Shown here piece by piece: positions 29,441 through 38,091 of a stretch of 64,000 nucleotides of DNA. How positions within the stretch are numbered: position 1 is the first letter of the stretch; the number at the start of each line of letters is the position of its first letter. Under the pieces are notes generated by a model, which was not told the DNA's origin, made no database searches, and worked only from the letters and a program-made list of their open reading frames with translations. Source of the DNA: Acidobacteria bacterium UBA823 (lineage in GTDB: Bacteria > Acidobacteriota > Vicinamibacteria > Vicinamibacterales > UBA823); NCBI GenBank assembly GCA_002296225.1, contig DBHR01000105.1:6522-70521 (forward strand), given 5' to 3'. The position numbers and the translations under genes were made by a program.

Positions 29441-30682
29441 CTACGAGTCGCAACGCTTGAAGAGGAGTACGGCGTTGGTGCCCCCAAATCCAAACGAATT
29501 CGACAGCGCGTGGCTGATCGTCGAGGGGCGCACCGATTCCGAGACGTAGTCAAGATCGCAGTCGGGATCGGGCGTTTCCAAATTAATCGTCGGCGGAAGC
29601 ATCTGACGCCGAACGGCCAAGGCGGTGATGCCAGCTTCCAGTCCACCCGCCGCGCCCAACAGATGCCCGGTCATCGATTTTGTTGAAGATACGGCCATTT
29701 CTCTGGCATGTTCGCCGAAAACGCTCTTAATGGCCAACGTTTCAAGTTTGTCATTGTAAGGCGTCGATGTGCCGTGAGCGTTAATGTAATCGATCTGATC
29801 GGGTCGGCATTCTGCGCGTGCCAAGGCCGCCCTCATGGCCTGCGCCGCACCAGCACCGTCCTCGGAAGGCGCCGTCACATGGAATGCATCGGCAGACATA
29901 CCGTAGCCGACCAACTCCGCATATAGGGGTGCCTTTCTCGCTCGCGCCTGCTCGTACTCCTCAAGAACCACAACGCCAGCCCCCTCGCCGATGATGAATC
30001 CGTCACGATCGCGGTCGAACGGCCGGCTTGCACGTGTGGGCTCGTCATTCCGTGTCGACAACGCACGCATAGCGGCAAACCCGCCAACGCCGAGCGGTGT
30101 GATGGCCGCTTCGGAGCCACCGGCAATCATCACGTCAGCAGCACCTCGGCTGATGATCTCGAACGCGTCGCCAACCGCGTGAGCCGACGCCGAACAAGCG
30201 GTGCACGTAGCGGAATTCGGTCCCTTGGCCCCGAATCGGATCGAGACCTGGCCAGCTGCGAGATTGATGATGGATGCAGGAATAAAGAACGGTGAAATTT
30301 TTCTGGGACCGTCCTTCAGTAATGACCGATGCTCACGCTCGATGGTTGTGAACCCACCGATGCCAGACGCGATAAAAACACCGACACGTGAAGCGATCTC
30401 CGGCGTGACTTCCAGCCCGGCATCACGCACAGCGAATTCAGCTGCCGCAATGGCGTACTGGATAAAGATGTCCATCTTCTTGACGTCCTTTTTGGCGATG
30501 AACTGAAGGGGATCAAAGTCCTTGACCTCCCCAGCTATGCGCACGGAAAACTCCGACGCGTCAAATCGGGTAATGGCCCCGATGCCACTACGCCCGGCAC
30601 AGAGCGCCTTCCAGTTCTCCTCCGTGCCGATTCCAAGCGACGACACAAGCCCAACACCGGTGACGACTACTCGCCTCTTCAC
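29441..30682 (-). CDS. fabF: 3-oxoacyl-ACP synthase II (KAS II)
   Basis: 413 residues. FabF elongates acyl-ACP with malonyl-ACP. The catalytic Cys is in CTACSASAHAVGDA, and the two His are in NAHGTSTPYND and SMTGHLLGAAGGLEA. The N-terminus VVVTGVGLVSSLGIG and the C-terminus NSFGFGGTNAVLLF fit. Start is GTG at 30682, 24 bases after acpP. The KAS II rather than KAS I assignment rests on length and the adjacency to acpP. Confidence 0.96.
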   Translation of the reverse strand: MKRRVVVTGVGLVSSLGIGTEENWKALCAGRSGIGAITRFDASEFSVRIAGEVKDFDPLQFIAKKDVKKMDIFIQYAIAAAEFAVRDAGLEVTPEIASRVGVFIASGIGGFTTIEREHRSLLKDGPRKISPFFIPASIINLAAGQVSIRFGAKGPNSATCTACSASAHAVGDAFEIISRGAADVMIAGGSEAAITPLGVGGFAAMRALSTRNDEPTRASRPFDRDRDGFIIGEGAGVVVLEEYEQARARKAPLYAELVGYGMSADAFHVTAPSEDGAGAAQAMRAALARAECRPDQIDYINAHGTSTPYNDKLETLAIKSVFGEHAREMAVSSTKSMTGHLLGAAGGLEAGITALAVRRQMLPPTINLETPDPDCDLDYVSESVRPSTISHALSNSFGFGGTNAVLLFKRCDS

Positions 30683-30706
30683 ACAGCCTCCGCCTGCCTG
30701 CGAGTA

Positions 30707-30949
30707 CTACTTCTTACGGTTCCCGTGCGTCTCGATGTACTCCACCGCCTCTTTGACGCGCGTGATCTTCTCAGCATCTTCATCAGGAATCTCGATACTG
30801 AACTCTTCTTCCAGCGCCATAACCAACTCAACCGTATCGAGTGAATCCGCCCCCAGATCGTCGACAAACGACGCATCCGGGGTAACTTCCTCCTCGTCAA
30901 CACCGAGTTGCTCCACAATGATGTTTTTAACTTTGTCCGTAACCGCCAT
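30707..30949 (-). CDS. acpP: Acyl carrier protein
   Basis: 80 residues, acidic and helical. The serine carrying 4'-phosphopantetheine is in [18 protein letters not shown]. Start [16 protein letters not shown] fits. It carries growing chains for FabD, FabG, FabF and FabZ, and feeds LpxA and PlsX. It lies 9 bases downstream of fabG and 24 bases upstream of fabF. Confidence 0.97.
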   Translation of the reverse strand: MAVTDKVKNIIVEQLGVDEEEVTPDASFVDDLGADSLDTVELVMALEEEFSIEIPDEDAEKITRVKEAVEYIETHGNRKK

Positions 30950-30958
30950 TCGCGCCTC

Positions 30959-31699
30959 CTACATATACATGCCACCGTTCACGCCTACCACTTGCCCAGT
31001 AATATACGACGCCTCGTCGGATGCAAGGAAACTTACCGCATGCGCGACATCGGCTGAAGTTCCGAGCCGACCCAGCGGCACCAGCGACTGCCAATCGTCC
31101 CGTCCTTCGCTGGTCAGCCCTCGAGTCATGTCGGTGTCGATCAAGCCAGGCGCCACGACGTTTGCCGTAATACCGCGCGAGGCAATTTCTTTGGCCACTG
31201 CTTTGGTAAAGCCGATCAAGCCGGCTTTCGACGCAGCATAGTTCGCTTGGCCTGCGTTGCCTATCTGCCCGACCACCGAACTGATTGTGATGATGCGACC
31301 AGACCGCTGACGCAGCATCTGGCGCAGCACGGCCTGAACACACGCGAAGACCCCGGTAAGGTTCGTCGCCAACACGTCGTCCCAGTCCTTACGCTTCAGG
31401 CGCAGCAGAAGTTGGTCGCGCATGATGCCAGCATTGGCTACCAATACGTCGATCCGGCCTAACCTCTCGACCACGTCACCGACCAGACTACACACGTTAT
31501 CTGCCTTGGTCACGTCGAGACTCGCGAGCTCGGCTCGCCCCCCGGCAGCCACAATCGTCGCCACCGTCTCCTCGGCATGTTGCTTGCGGGCCGTGGCCAC
31601 AACTGTGTAGCCCAAGCCGGCGAGCTGCACGGCGACGGCCCGCCCGATACCGCGCGAGGCACCAGTCACAATCGCCACCCGTTCATTCGATTTCCTCAT
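30959..31699 (-). CDS. fabG: 3-oxoacyl-ACP reductase
   Basis: 246 residues. A short-chain dehydrogenase that reduces 3-oxoacyl-ACP with NADPH. It has TGASRGIGRAVA for the cofactor, NAGIMRDQLLLRLK, SSVVGQIGNAGQANYAASKAG with the catalytic Ser and YxxxK, and the C-terminus ITGQVVGVNGGMYM. The NAGIMRD form and operon position make FabG rather than a generic SDR. Confidence 0.95.
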   Translation of the reverse strand: MRKSNERVAIVTGASRGIGRAVAVQLAGLGYTVVATARKQHAEETVATIVAAGGRAELASLDVTKADNVCSLVGDVVERLGRIDVLVANAGIMRDQLLLRLKRKDWDDVLATNLTGVFACVQAVLRQMLRQRSGRIITISSVVGQIGNAGQANYAASKAGLIGFTKAVAKEIASRGITANVVAPGLIDTDMTRGLTSEGRDDWQSLVPLGRLGTSADVAHAVSFLASDEASYITGQVVGVNGGMYM

Positions 31700-31750
31700 G
31701 CACGTATCCAGTGATACCGCCCGCCGGCTTGCGCTCCGGGCGAGCTGAGA

Positions 31751-32677
31751 CTATCCAATCAACTCTCTAGCATGATCCAACGTGGGCAGGCCATCCGTTG
31801 CGACCGCCCGCAAGGCACGGTCGATCTTCTTCATCAGTCCGGTCAGCACCGACCCCGGTCCCACCTCAACATACGTGCGTGCGCCATCCGATGCAAGGCG
31901 TCTGACGACTTTCTCCCATAACACAGGCGAGACGGTTTGTCGTATGAGCGCATCGATCGCAGCCGAAGCGTCGTGTTTGGGCTCGGCGTCGACATTGGCG
32001 ACAACTGGCACGCGTGGATCTGTGACAAGGAGGGCCCGAAACTCAGGTGCCAGGCGATCCGCCGCAGGCTGCATTAACGCACAGTGGAACGGGGCGCTGA
32101 CCGTAAGCGGTATCACACGTTTCGCACCCAGTCGCTTTGCGACTGCACCCGCGCGTCTCACCGCCTCACGCGCGCCCGCGATCACAATCTGACCTGGTGC
32201 GTTCAAGTTCGCGGGTGCTACAACCTCTCCCCCGCTCGATTCGTCACACGCCCTTTGGACGCTGTCGGCATCCAGTCCGAGGATGGCGGCCATCGCGCCC
32301 TCGCCGACAGGCACGGCCTCCTGCATATACTGACCCCGACGCCTGACGATGCCCAGGGCGTCGGCGAACGACATAGTGCCTGCCGCCACGTGCGCGGAGT
32401 ATTCACCTAAGCTGTGGCCCGCCACGGAGGTCGGCGTCAGGCCGCGCGCCACCAACCCTCGGTACGTCGCAACGCTCACCATTAGAATAGCCGGCTGCGC
32501 ATTCTCCGTCAGCGTCAAGCGGTCCTCAGGACCCTCGAAGCAGAGTGTGCTCAGGGACTCGCCGAGCACGTCATCGGCTTCCTCGAAGGTAGCACGGCAT
32601 TCGGGATGCACATCCACGAGCGCACGGCCCATGCCCACACGTTGAGAGCCCTGTCCGGGAAAAATGAACGACAGCAT
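31751..32677 (-). CDS. fabD: Malonyl-CoA:ACP transacylase
   Basis: 308 residues. FabD loads malonyl onto ACP. FIFPGQGSQRVGMG at the N-terminus, the active-site serine in AGHSLGEYSAHVA, the catalytic His in SAPFHCALMQPA and VEVGPGSVLTGL near the end are diagnostic. ATG at 32677 is preferred over the TTG at 32683. Confidence 0.96.
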   Translation of the reverse strand: MLSFIFPGQGSQRVGMGRALVDVHPECRATFEEADDVLGESLSTLCFEGPEDRLTLTENAQPAILMVSVATYRGLVARGLTPTSVAGHSLGEYSAHVAAGTMSFADALGIVRRRGQYMQEAVPVGEGAMAAILGLDADSVQRACDESSGGEVVAPANLNAPGQIVIAGAREAVRRAGAVAKRLGAKRVIPLTVSAPFHCALMQPAADRLAPEFRALLVTDPRVPVVANVDAEPKHDASAAIDALIRQTVSPVLWEKVVRRLASDGARTYVEVGPGSVLTGLMKKIDRALRAVATDGLPTLDHARELIG

Positions 32678-32699
32678 CTTCAACCTCGCAGCCGGGACT

Positions 32700-33704
32700 T
32701 CACTGAAGCGGCGGCGCGCCCGCTATGCTCTGCGCGACCCGCTCAACCATCTTACCTTTACCCAAACGCTGAACCATGGCGAGGGCATTGCGAACCGCTT
32801 TGCTAGACGAACGGCCGTGGCCGACAACACACAACCCTGCTACCCCAAGTAAGGGTGCGCCGCCGTACTCAGAGTAATCGACCCGCCTACGGAACCGGCG
32901 GAATGCCCGGCGAGACAGCAAGTAGCCGACGCGGGTGCTGAACGTGCGCGACAGTTCGTCGCGAAGAAGTTCTTCTACCGTCTCGACCAGTCCTTCGCTA
33001 ATCTTCAGAGCAATATTTCCAGTGAAGCCATCGCAGACGACCACGTCGGCCTGACTGGCATACACGTCCCGTCCCTCGACGTTGCCAATGAAATCTGGCA
33101 CGCCAGTTGAAAGCAAGCGATGCGCTGCTCGTGTCAAATCATTGCCCTTCGTAGCCTCCTCTCCGATCGACAGGAGGCCGATACGTGGCCTCTTTATGCC
33201 AAGCGCCACACGGGCATACGCAGCCCCCATCACCGCGAACTGGAGGAGATGGGGTGGGCGACAGACCATGTTCGCCCCCGAATCGAGCAATATCGCCTCT
33301 CGTTTGAGCGTTGGGATAGTCGTTGCCAAAGCCGGTCGGTCAGCGCCCGCCAGCATACCTAAGGCACCGTGCGTAGCAATCAGGGTAGCACCGGTGTTCC
33401 CAGCACTGAACATTGCGCTCGCCTCCCCACTCGCGACCAAGTCGGCCGCAACGCGGATCGATGCACGCGGGTACTTTCTGAGAGCGGCGGCGGGAGAGTC
33501 CCCCATACCCACCGCGTCTGGCGCATCTACGATACGCACATCCAGCGCCTGATGGTCAGCGTGCCGAGCGACCTCCGCTCGGAGCAACTCGGCGCGACCG
33601 ACGAGCACCAGGCCAACGCCAAGGTGCCGGGCAGCGACAATCGCGCCGTCAACGACGGCACCAGGTCCAAAATCGCCACCCATCGCGTCAATAGCTACGT
33701 GCAT
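32700..33704 (-). CDS. plsX: Phosphate acyltransferase PlsX
   Basis: 334 residues. PlsX turns acyl-ACP into acyl-phosphate for PlsY in phospholipid synthesis. The N-terminus VAIDAMGGDFGP, SAGNTGATLIATHGALGML, LDSGANM, GLLSIGEEATKGNDL and VVCDGFTGNIALKISEG are family hallmarks. ATG at 33704 fits; upstream codons belong to no known family sequence. It sits between rpmF and fabD, the classical order. Confidence 0.96.
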   Translation of the reverse strand: MHVAIDAMGGDFGPGAVVDGAIVAARHLGVGLVLVGRAELLRAEVARHADHQALDVRIVDAPDAVGMGDSPAAALRKYPRASIRVAADLVASGEASAMFSAGNTGATLIATHGALGMLAGADRPALATTIPTLKREAILLDSGANMVCRPPHLLQFAVMGAAYARVALGIKRPRIGLLSIGEEATKGNDLTRAAHRLLSTGVPDFIGNVEGRDVYASQADVVVCDGFTGNIALKISEGLVETVEELLRDELSRTFSTRVGYLLSRRAFRRFRRRVDYSEYGGAPLLGVAGLCVVGHGRSSSKAVRNALAMVQRLGKGKMVERVAQSIAGAPPLQ

Positions 33705-33769
33705 GGCGTCCTCGTCCACCCCAACAGATTCACACCAGACCCGTCTCGACACGCTGGCGCGGCTTCTGA

Positions 33770-33952
33770 CTAGCTCTCGTCAACCTCTCGAACCTGGCGG
33801 CCCTTGTAGTAGCCGCAGTGTGGGCAAACCCTGTGCGGCGGCTTCGCCTCATGGCACTGCGAACATTCCCCTACCGCAGGCGCCTGAAGAGCGTTGTGCG
33901 ACCGACGTTTCGCGGTCCGCGCCTTCGAATGTCTCCGTTTCGGATTTGGCAT
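33770..33952 (-). CDS. rpmF: 50S ribosomal protein L32
   Basis: 60 residues. MPNPKRRHSKARTAKRRSH at the N-terminus is diagnostic. It has an intact zinc ribbon (CSQCHE, CPHCG), so it is the zinc-binding form. It lies between the DUF177 gene and plsX, as in many bacteria. Confidence 0.97.
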   Translation of the reverse strand: MPNPKRRHSKARTAKRRSHNALQAPAVGECSQCHEAKPPHRVCPHCGYYKGRQVREVDES

Positions 33953-33970
33953 CGTTGACTCCTCGCCTGG

Positions 33971-34507
33971 TCATTCCCGTTCTTTCACGGTCTTACCTGC
34001 CAACAACTCCTTAAGAGCAGCCAATCTGGGATCACGCCACTCGACCGAGCATTTGCACCCAGCAACATTAAGGTTCGCACCGCAAACGACGCAAAGCCCT
34101 CGACAGTGTCTCTGACAGAGAATCTTCATGGGCAGACCAAGATAGAGCTGCTCACGTATGAGTTTCCCTAGGTCGATCTGATCGTCGCAATAAAATGCCG
34201 TCGACAAATCATCGTCGTCGATCTCAGCCTCACCGACCCCGATGTTCAACGCCTGCTCGACGTAGCGGAGGTCGAACGTTACATCCAGTGCCATCTCGCA
34301 CGGCTCTACGCATCGACTGCAACTCACACAAAGTCGCGTTACAAGGCCCCCAACCAACCGGTAGCAGTCACGGATCTTCTCAACATCGCATGAAAGCCTC
34401 ACAGGCGCACCAATAGTGAAATCACCGGTTGCGTCGAAGGCTGACACGGGATAGGTCCGTTCCAAGTGCTCGCGCGGCCCAGTCAGCGCTTTGAGGTCTA
34501 ACAGCAT
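33971..34507 (-). CDS. YceD/DUF177 family protein (23S rRNA accumulation protein)
   Basis: 178 residues. It has a central CVSCSRCVEPCE motif and C-terminal cysteines (CQRHCRGLCVVCGANLN) of the DUF177 family. YceD-type proteins are linked with 23S rRNA accumulation and nearly always precede rpmF, as here (18-base gap). The cysteine pairs suggest metal binding. The exact molecular role is unknown. Confidence 0.88.
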   Translation of the reverse strand: MLLDLKALTGPREHLERTYPVSAFDATGDFTIGAPVRLSCDVEKIRDCYRLVGGLVTRLCVSCSRCVEPCEMALDVTFDLRYVEQALNIGVGEAEIDDDDLSTAFYCDDQIDLGKLIREQLYLGLPMKILCQRHCRGLCVVCGANLNVAGCKCSVEWRDPRLAALKELLAGKTVKERE

Positions 34508-34582
34508 CTAGCCGCCTTCTCGTATGACTCCGAACCCGCAATCGTAGCACGAATGGATGGCCCGCCAGCGAACCGTGGCGTG

Positions 34583-35626
34583 TCACGCCAACTCGACCCA
34601 AGGCTTCGGAATGAACAGTCGTTCGTAGAGACTCACCGCAAAACGGTCGGTCATGCCAGCCAGGAAATCTCGTGCCGCAGCGTCGACACCCTCGTCGGCA
34701 ACTATTCCTCCGTCGAGAAAAACCTCAGGCCGTTCGTGCACCTTTTCCCAAAGCCCACCGAGGATCCCTGACGCCTTCTGAAACTCACTCGTCGCATCGC
34801 TGTTCTCGTACACTGCTTCAAAGAGATACGCGCGCAGGTTGAGTAGTGCGTCCAAGATGTCGTCGCTCATACGCACTTGATCGAGCTCTGCCTGCATAGT
34901 CTGCAAGATGACGTCAGTCACGAGCCGATTGATCCGCTTGGACGTTGTCCCTCCCAACACCGCGATCGGCTCAGCAGGCAGGTCTGATTCGCCCAATAGG
35001 CCTGCCCGTAAAGCGTCATCAATGTCGTGGTTCACGTAAGCAATGATGTCGGCAACGCGGGCCACCTGCCCTTCAAGTGTTGTCGCCCGATTCGCATTCT
35101 CCGCCCCCACCGGAGCACCACGCTTCCCCTTCGAGTGCTTGGCTATTCCGTCGCGTACCTCCCAAGTTAAATTGAGGCCTCGGCCCTCGTTTTCCAACCG
35201 ATCCACGATACGCAAGCTCTGCTCGTAGTGATTGAAGCCACCAGGAATCAACTTTCGCAACACCTGCTCGCCAGCATGCCCGAACGGGGTGTGTCCCAGA
35301 TCGTGTCCCAATGCAATAGCCTCGGTCAGTTCTTCGTGCAGACGGAGCACCTTCGACACGGTCCGCGCGATTTGCGAAACCTCGAGCGTATGGGTCAGAC
35401 GCGTCCGATAGTGATCACCAGCCGGGGAGAAGAAGACCTGGGTCTTGTGCTTCAACCGACGAAACGCCTTGCAGTGCACGATGCGATCGCGATCACGCTG
35501 AAACGCGGGACGGATCGAATCCTCGGCCTCTGATTTTGGCCGCCCCCGACTTGCGTCACTCTTCGAGGCTTGCGGAGCAAGAAGTTCGTGTTCGCGCGAT
35601 TCGAGGTTAGCTCTGATACTGCTCAT
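34583..35626 (-). CDS. dgt: dGTPase-like dNTP triphosphohydrolase
   Basis: 347 residues. An HD-domain enzyme that hydrolyses dNTPs to nucleosides and triphosphate. FRRLKHKTQVFF and the HD metal ligands in TRLTHTLEVSQIA and ALGHDLGHTPFGHAGE are seen; NYEHYEQSLRIV-like block NHYEQSLRIVDRLE and DIIAYVNHDIDDALRAG follow. It is a short type (about 350 residues), so substrate choice among dNTPs is unsettled. The ATG is at 35626. Confidence 0.93.
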   Translation of the reverse strand: MSSIRANLESREHELLAPQASKSDASRGRPKSEAEDSIRPAFQRDRDRIVHCKAFRRLKHKTQVFFSPAGDHYRTRLTHTLEVSQIARTVSKVLRLHEELTEAIALGHDLGHTPFGHAGEQVLRKLIPGGFNHYEQSLRIVDRLENEGRGLNLTWEVRDGIAKHSKGKRGAPVGAENANRATTLEGQVARVADIIAYVNHDIDDALRAGLLGESDLPAEPIAVLGGTTSKRINRLVTDVILQTMQAELDQVRMSDDILDALLNLRAYLFEAVYENSDATSEFQKASGILGGLWEKVHERPEVFLDGGIVADEGVDAAARDFLAGMTDRFAVSLYERLFIPKPWVELA

Positions 35627-35667
35627 CTATGTCATCTCACAACCTGCGCTCTGACGGACCAATCCGG

Positions 35668-36855
35668 CTACAACTCCAGTGCAACCTCTCCGAGAAAGCT
35701 CACACCTTCTATCAGCGGCTCCAAGCCGAACCCTTCGGCGATCGTCTGACCGAGGTCGGCTAAGCTCGACCTCGTCCCCAACTCGGCACCAGCGCGAACC
35801 GCCGATCCGGCGATCAAAACCGGCACGTGCTCTCGCGAGTGATCCGTGCTCGGCGTCGTCGGGTCGTTGCCATGATCCGCTGTTATGGCGAACAGGTCAC
35901 CGTCCTCTATGCGAGGCAGCAGACGAGCCAAACGGCTATCGAACCGCTCCAAGTTGGCCGCGTATCCGGGCACGTCGTTTCGATGACCATACACGGTGTC
36001 GAAATCGACGAGATTAACCAAGATCAAACCGCGTGTTACCGACGAAAGCGTTTGCTCAAGCGCATTCATCCCGTCATCGTCAGATGAGGTGTGAATCGCC
36101 TTGGAAACACCGCGCCCGGCGAACAGTTCATCGACCTTCCCAATCGTGGTCACCGGTATGCCGGCGGCCACTGCCCGATCGAGCAACGTTTCACCTGGCG
36201 CTGCACGTGCGAAGTCTCGACGATTTGCCGTACGCCTAAAGGAGCCTTGCTTGCCGACGAAGGGTCGCGCAATAATCCGGCCTACACCAAGCCCTTCGCC
36301 CAGCACATCGAAGGCGATCTCGCAGTACCGATACAACTCAGCCAAGGGCGTCACCGATTCGTGCGCCGCAATCTGGCAGACGCTGTCAGCCGACGTGTAA
36401 ACGATCGGCGCACCGGTATCGAGGTGCGCCATCCCGAACCGCTCGATGATTTCGGTTCCAGACGCTGCTACGTTCCCGAGCGTCTTTCGTCCGATCCGCC
36501 GTTCGAAATCGGTGATGGCCGTCACGGGAAAACCATCCGGAAAAATGGGAAATGGCTGATCCAGCGTTACACCGGTCAGTTCCCAGTGTCCCGTCACGGA
36601 ATCCTTACCAGGCGACGCCTCCATCATCCGGCCGAAGGCCGCCAGTGCCGGCGGTGGCTCCCCGCCTAACTCAACAACGCGTCCAAGCCCCATCGCGCGG
36701 AGCGTCGGAATCGCGAGCGGCACGCGCTTCGCCACGTTGCCGAGCGTGTTACTACCCTCGTCCGCGTATGCCGCTGCATCGGGAAGCGCGCCGACCCCGG
36801 CACCGTCGAGGACGATTACAATCGCACGGGAAAACCGAAGAGGCGAGAATCGCAC
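35668..36855 (-). CDS. deoB: Phosphopentomutase
   Basis: 395 residues. DeoB interconverts ribose/deoxyribose 1- and 5-phosphates in nucleoside salvage. An alkaline-phosphatase-superfamily metalloenzyme: VLDGAGVGALPDA, SVTGHWELTGV, YTSADSVCQIAAHE, NLVDFDTVYGHRND and ITADHGNDPTTPSTDHSRE carry the metal ligands and phosphorylated Thr. Start is GTG at 36855. Paired with a dgt gene upstream, suggesting a deoxynucleotide salvage theme. Confidence 0.95.
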   Translation of the reverse strand: MRFSPLRFSRAIVIVLDGAGVGALPDAAAYADEGSNTLGNVAKRVPLAIPTLRAMGLGRVVELGGEPPPALAAFGRMMEASPGKDSVTGHWELTGVTLDQPFPIFPDGFPVTAITDFERRIGRKTLGNVAASGTEIIERFGMAHLDTGAPIVYTSADSVCQIAAHESVTPLAELYRYCEIAFDVLGEGLGVGRIIARPFVGKQGSFRRTANRRDFARAAPGETLLDRAVAAGIPVTTIGKVDELFAGRGVSKAIHTSSDDDGMNALEQTLSSVTRGLILVNLVDFDTVYGHRNDVPGYAANLERFDSRLARLLPRIEDGDLFAITADHGNDPTTPSTDHSREHVPVLIAGSAVRAGAELGTRSSLADLGQTIAEGFGLEPLIEGVSFLGEVALEL

Positions 36856-36897
36856 GGAACTATCGGCCGCCCATCATCGTAATGGGCGACCGCCATC

Positions 36898-37905
36898 TCA
36901 CGGCGTAACCCGCGCAGGCTGCGGGTTCACGTGCCCGTGAACGATCTGCGCCGCCGCCCTAAACGCGTACGCCGGCCCATCATCCACTTGAATCCAGTGT
37001 AGGTTAGGTTCTTTCCTAAACCAGATCAACTGACGGCGCGCGTAACGACGGTTGGCACGCACGATTTCGTCGCGCATGCTCGTCTCGTCACCAACCCCGT
37101 TCAGGAACGCCAACGCCTGCCGGTACACCATGCCGCTGAATGGTGGAGCCGAGTCGGGTATACCTGACGCCCGCAATCCGCGAATCTCGTCCAATAGCCC
37201 CTCATCGAACTGAGCGGCTGCACGGCGCGCTACCTTCGCAGCAGTTACTTCACTCGACTGGCGCAGTGCAATCCCGACGATAACGTATCCCTTCAGGGGA
37301 GACCGAGTTTCCTCAAAGTGGCGCGTCAGCGGCCATCCGGTGAGGTAGTAGACCTCCAACGCTCGAATGAGCCGTTTTTCGTCCCTCGCGTGGATCCGGT
37401 CGGCCGACTCGGGATCTACACGGCGTACCATGCGGTGCAACCGTTCCACACCGTGTCGGCATCCGAGACGCCTCAAACGCTCCCGCAGACCGGCGTCCCG
37501 CCCAGGCCCGGGAAACAAGCCTTGCGTAAGCGCCCGATAATACAGCCCGGTTCCACCCACGAGCACTGGTAATCGTCCCCTGGCGGTGATCGTCCGGACC
37601 ACCGCAGCCGCCTCGACGGCATACCGAGCCGCCGAGTAGACCTCGCGGGGATCGACGACGTCGATTAAGTGATGCGGGATGCCCAGACGAGCGGCGAGCG
37701 CCACCTTGTCGGTGCCAATATCGAATCCACGGTAAACAGTCGTTGAGTCGCAACTGATCACCTCGCCACCGAAACGCTCGGCGAGGCTAATCCCCAACCT
37801 ACTCTTCCCTGTTGCCGTCGGGCCGACAACCGCAATCAAAATCGGAGTCTCGTTTAGCGAAGGGATAATGGGCGCATTCGTACCCTTTTCGCGGGTTTCA
37901 GGCAT
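36898..37905 (-). CDS. miaA: tRNA dimethylallyltransferase
   Basis: 335 residues. MiaA adds dimethylallyl to A37 of tRNAs reading UNN codons. The P-loop GPTATGKSRLG, GGTGLYYRALTQGLF, HARDEKRLIRALEVYYLTG and a C-terminal RRQLIWFRKE are seen. The substrate-binding motif reads DSTTVYRGFDIGTDK, whereas most family members have a Gln in the fourth place of the motif; here it is Thr. The ATG at 37905 gives a normal length; the frame stays open upstream to 38079. Confidence 0.92.
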   Translation of the reverse strand: MPETREKGTNAPIIPSLNETPILIAVVGPTATGKSRLGISLAERFGGEVISCDSTTVYRGFDIGTDKVALAARLGIPHHLIDVVDPREVYSAARYAVEAAAVVRTITARGRLPVLVGGTGLYYRALTQGLFPGPGRDAGLRERLRRLGCRHGVERLHRMVRRVDPESADRIHARDEKRLIRALEVYYLTGWPLTRHFEETRSPLKGYVIVGIALRQSSEVTAAKVARRAAAQFDEGLLDEIRGLRASGIPDSAPPFSGMVYRQALAFLNGVGDETSMRDEIVRANRRYARRQLIWFRKEPNLHWIQVDDGPAYAFRAAAQIVHGHVNPQPARVTP

Positions 37906-38091
37906 TGTCGCTTGATCACTTAACTCGCTTGCATGTGGGGTGTCGGCCACGTCAGGCCGTCCAACATCGAGGTTGACCACGTCATAAGAGAAGTCCACCG
38001 TTCCGCGAATGTCCGGTTTTGTTGTGTGTGCGGGACCCAACCTCCGCCGCAACCCGAGAGACCAGGGACAAGTAATCAATAACCGGCCCTA

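Noticed and set aside
30522..31241. A 239-codon plus-strand open frame
   Set aside because: Antisense to fabF, acpP and fabG; composition is Ser/Thr-rich as expected for a shadow frame.
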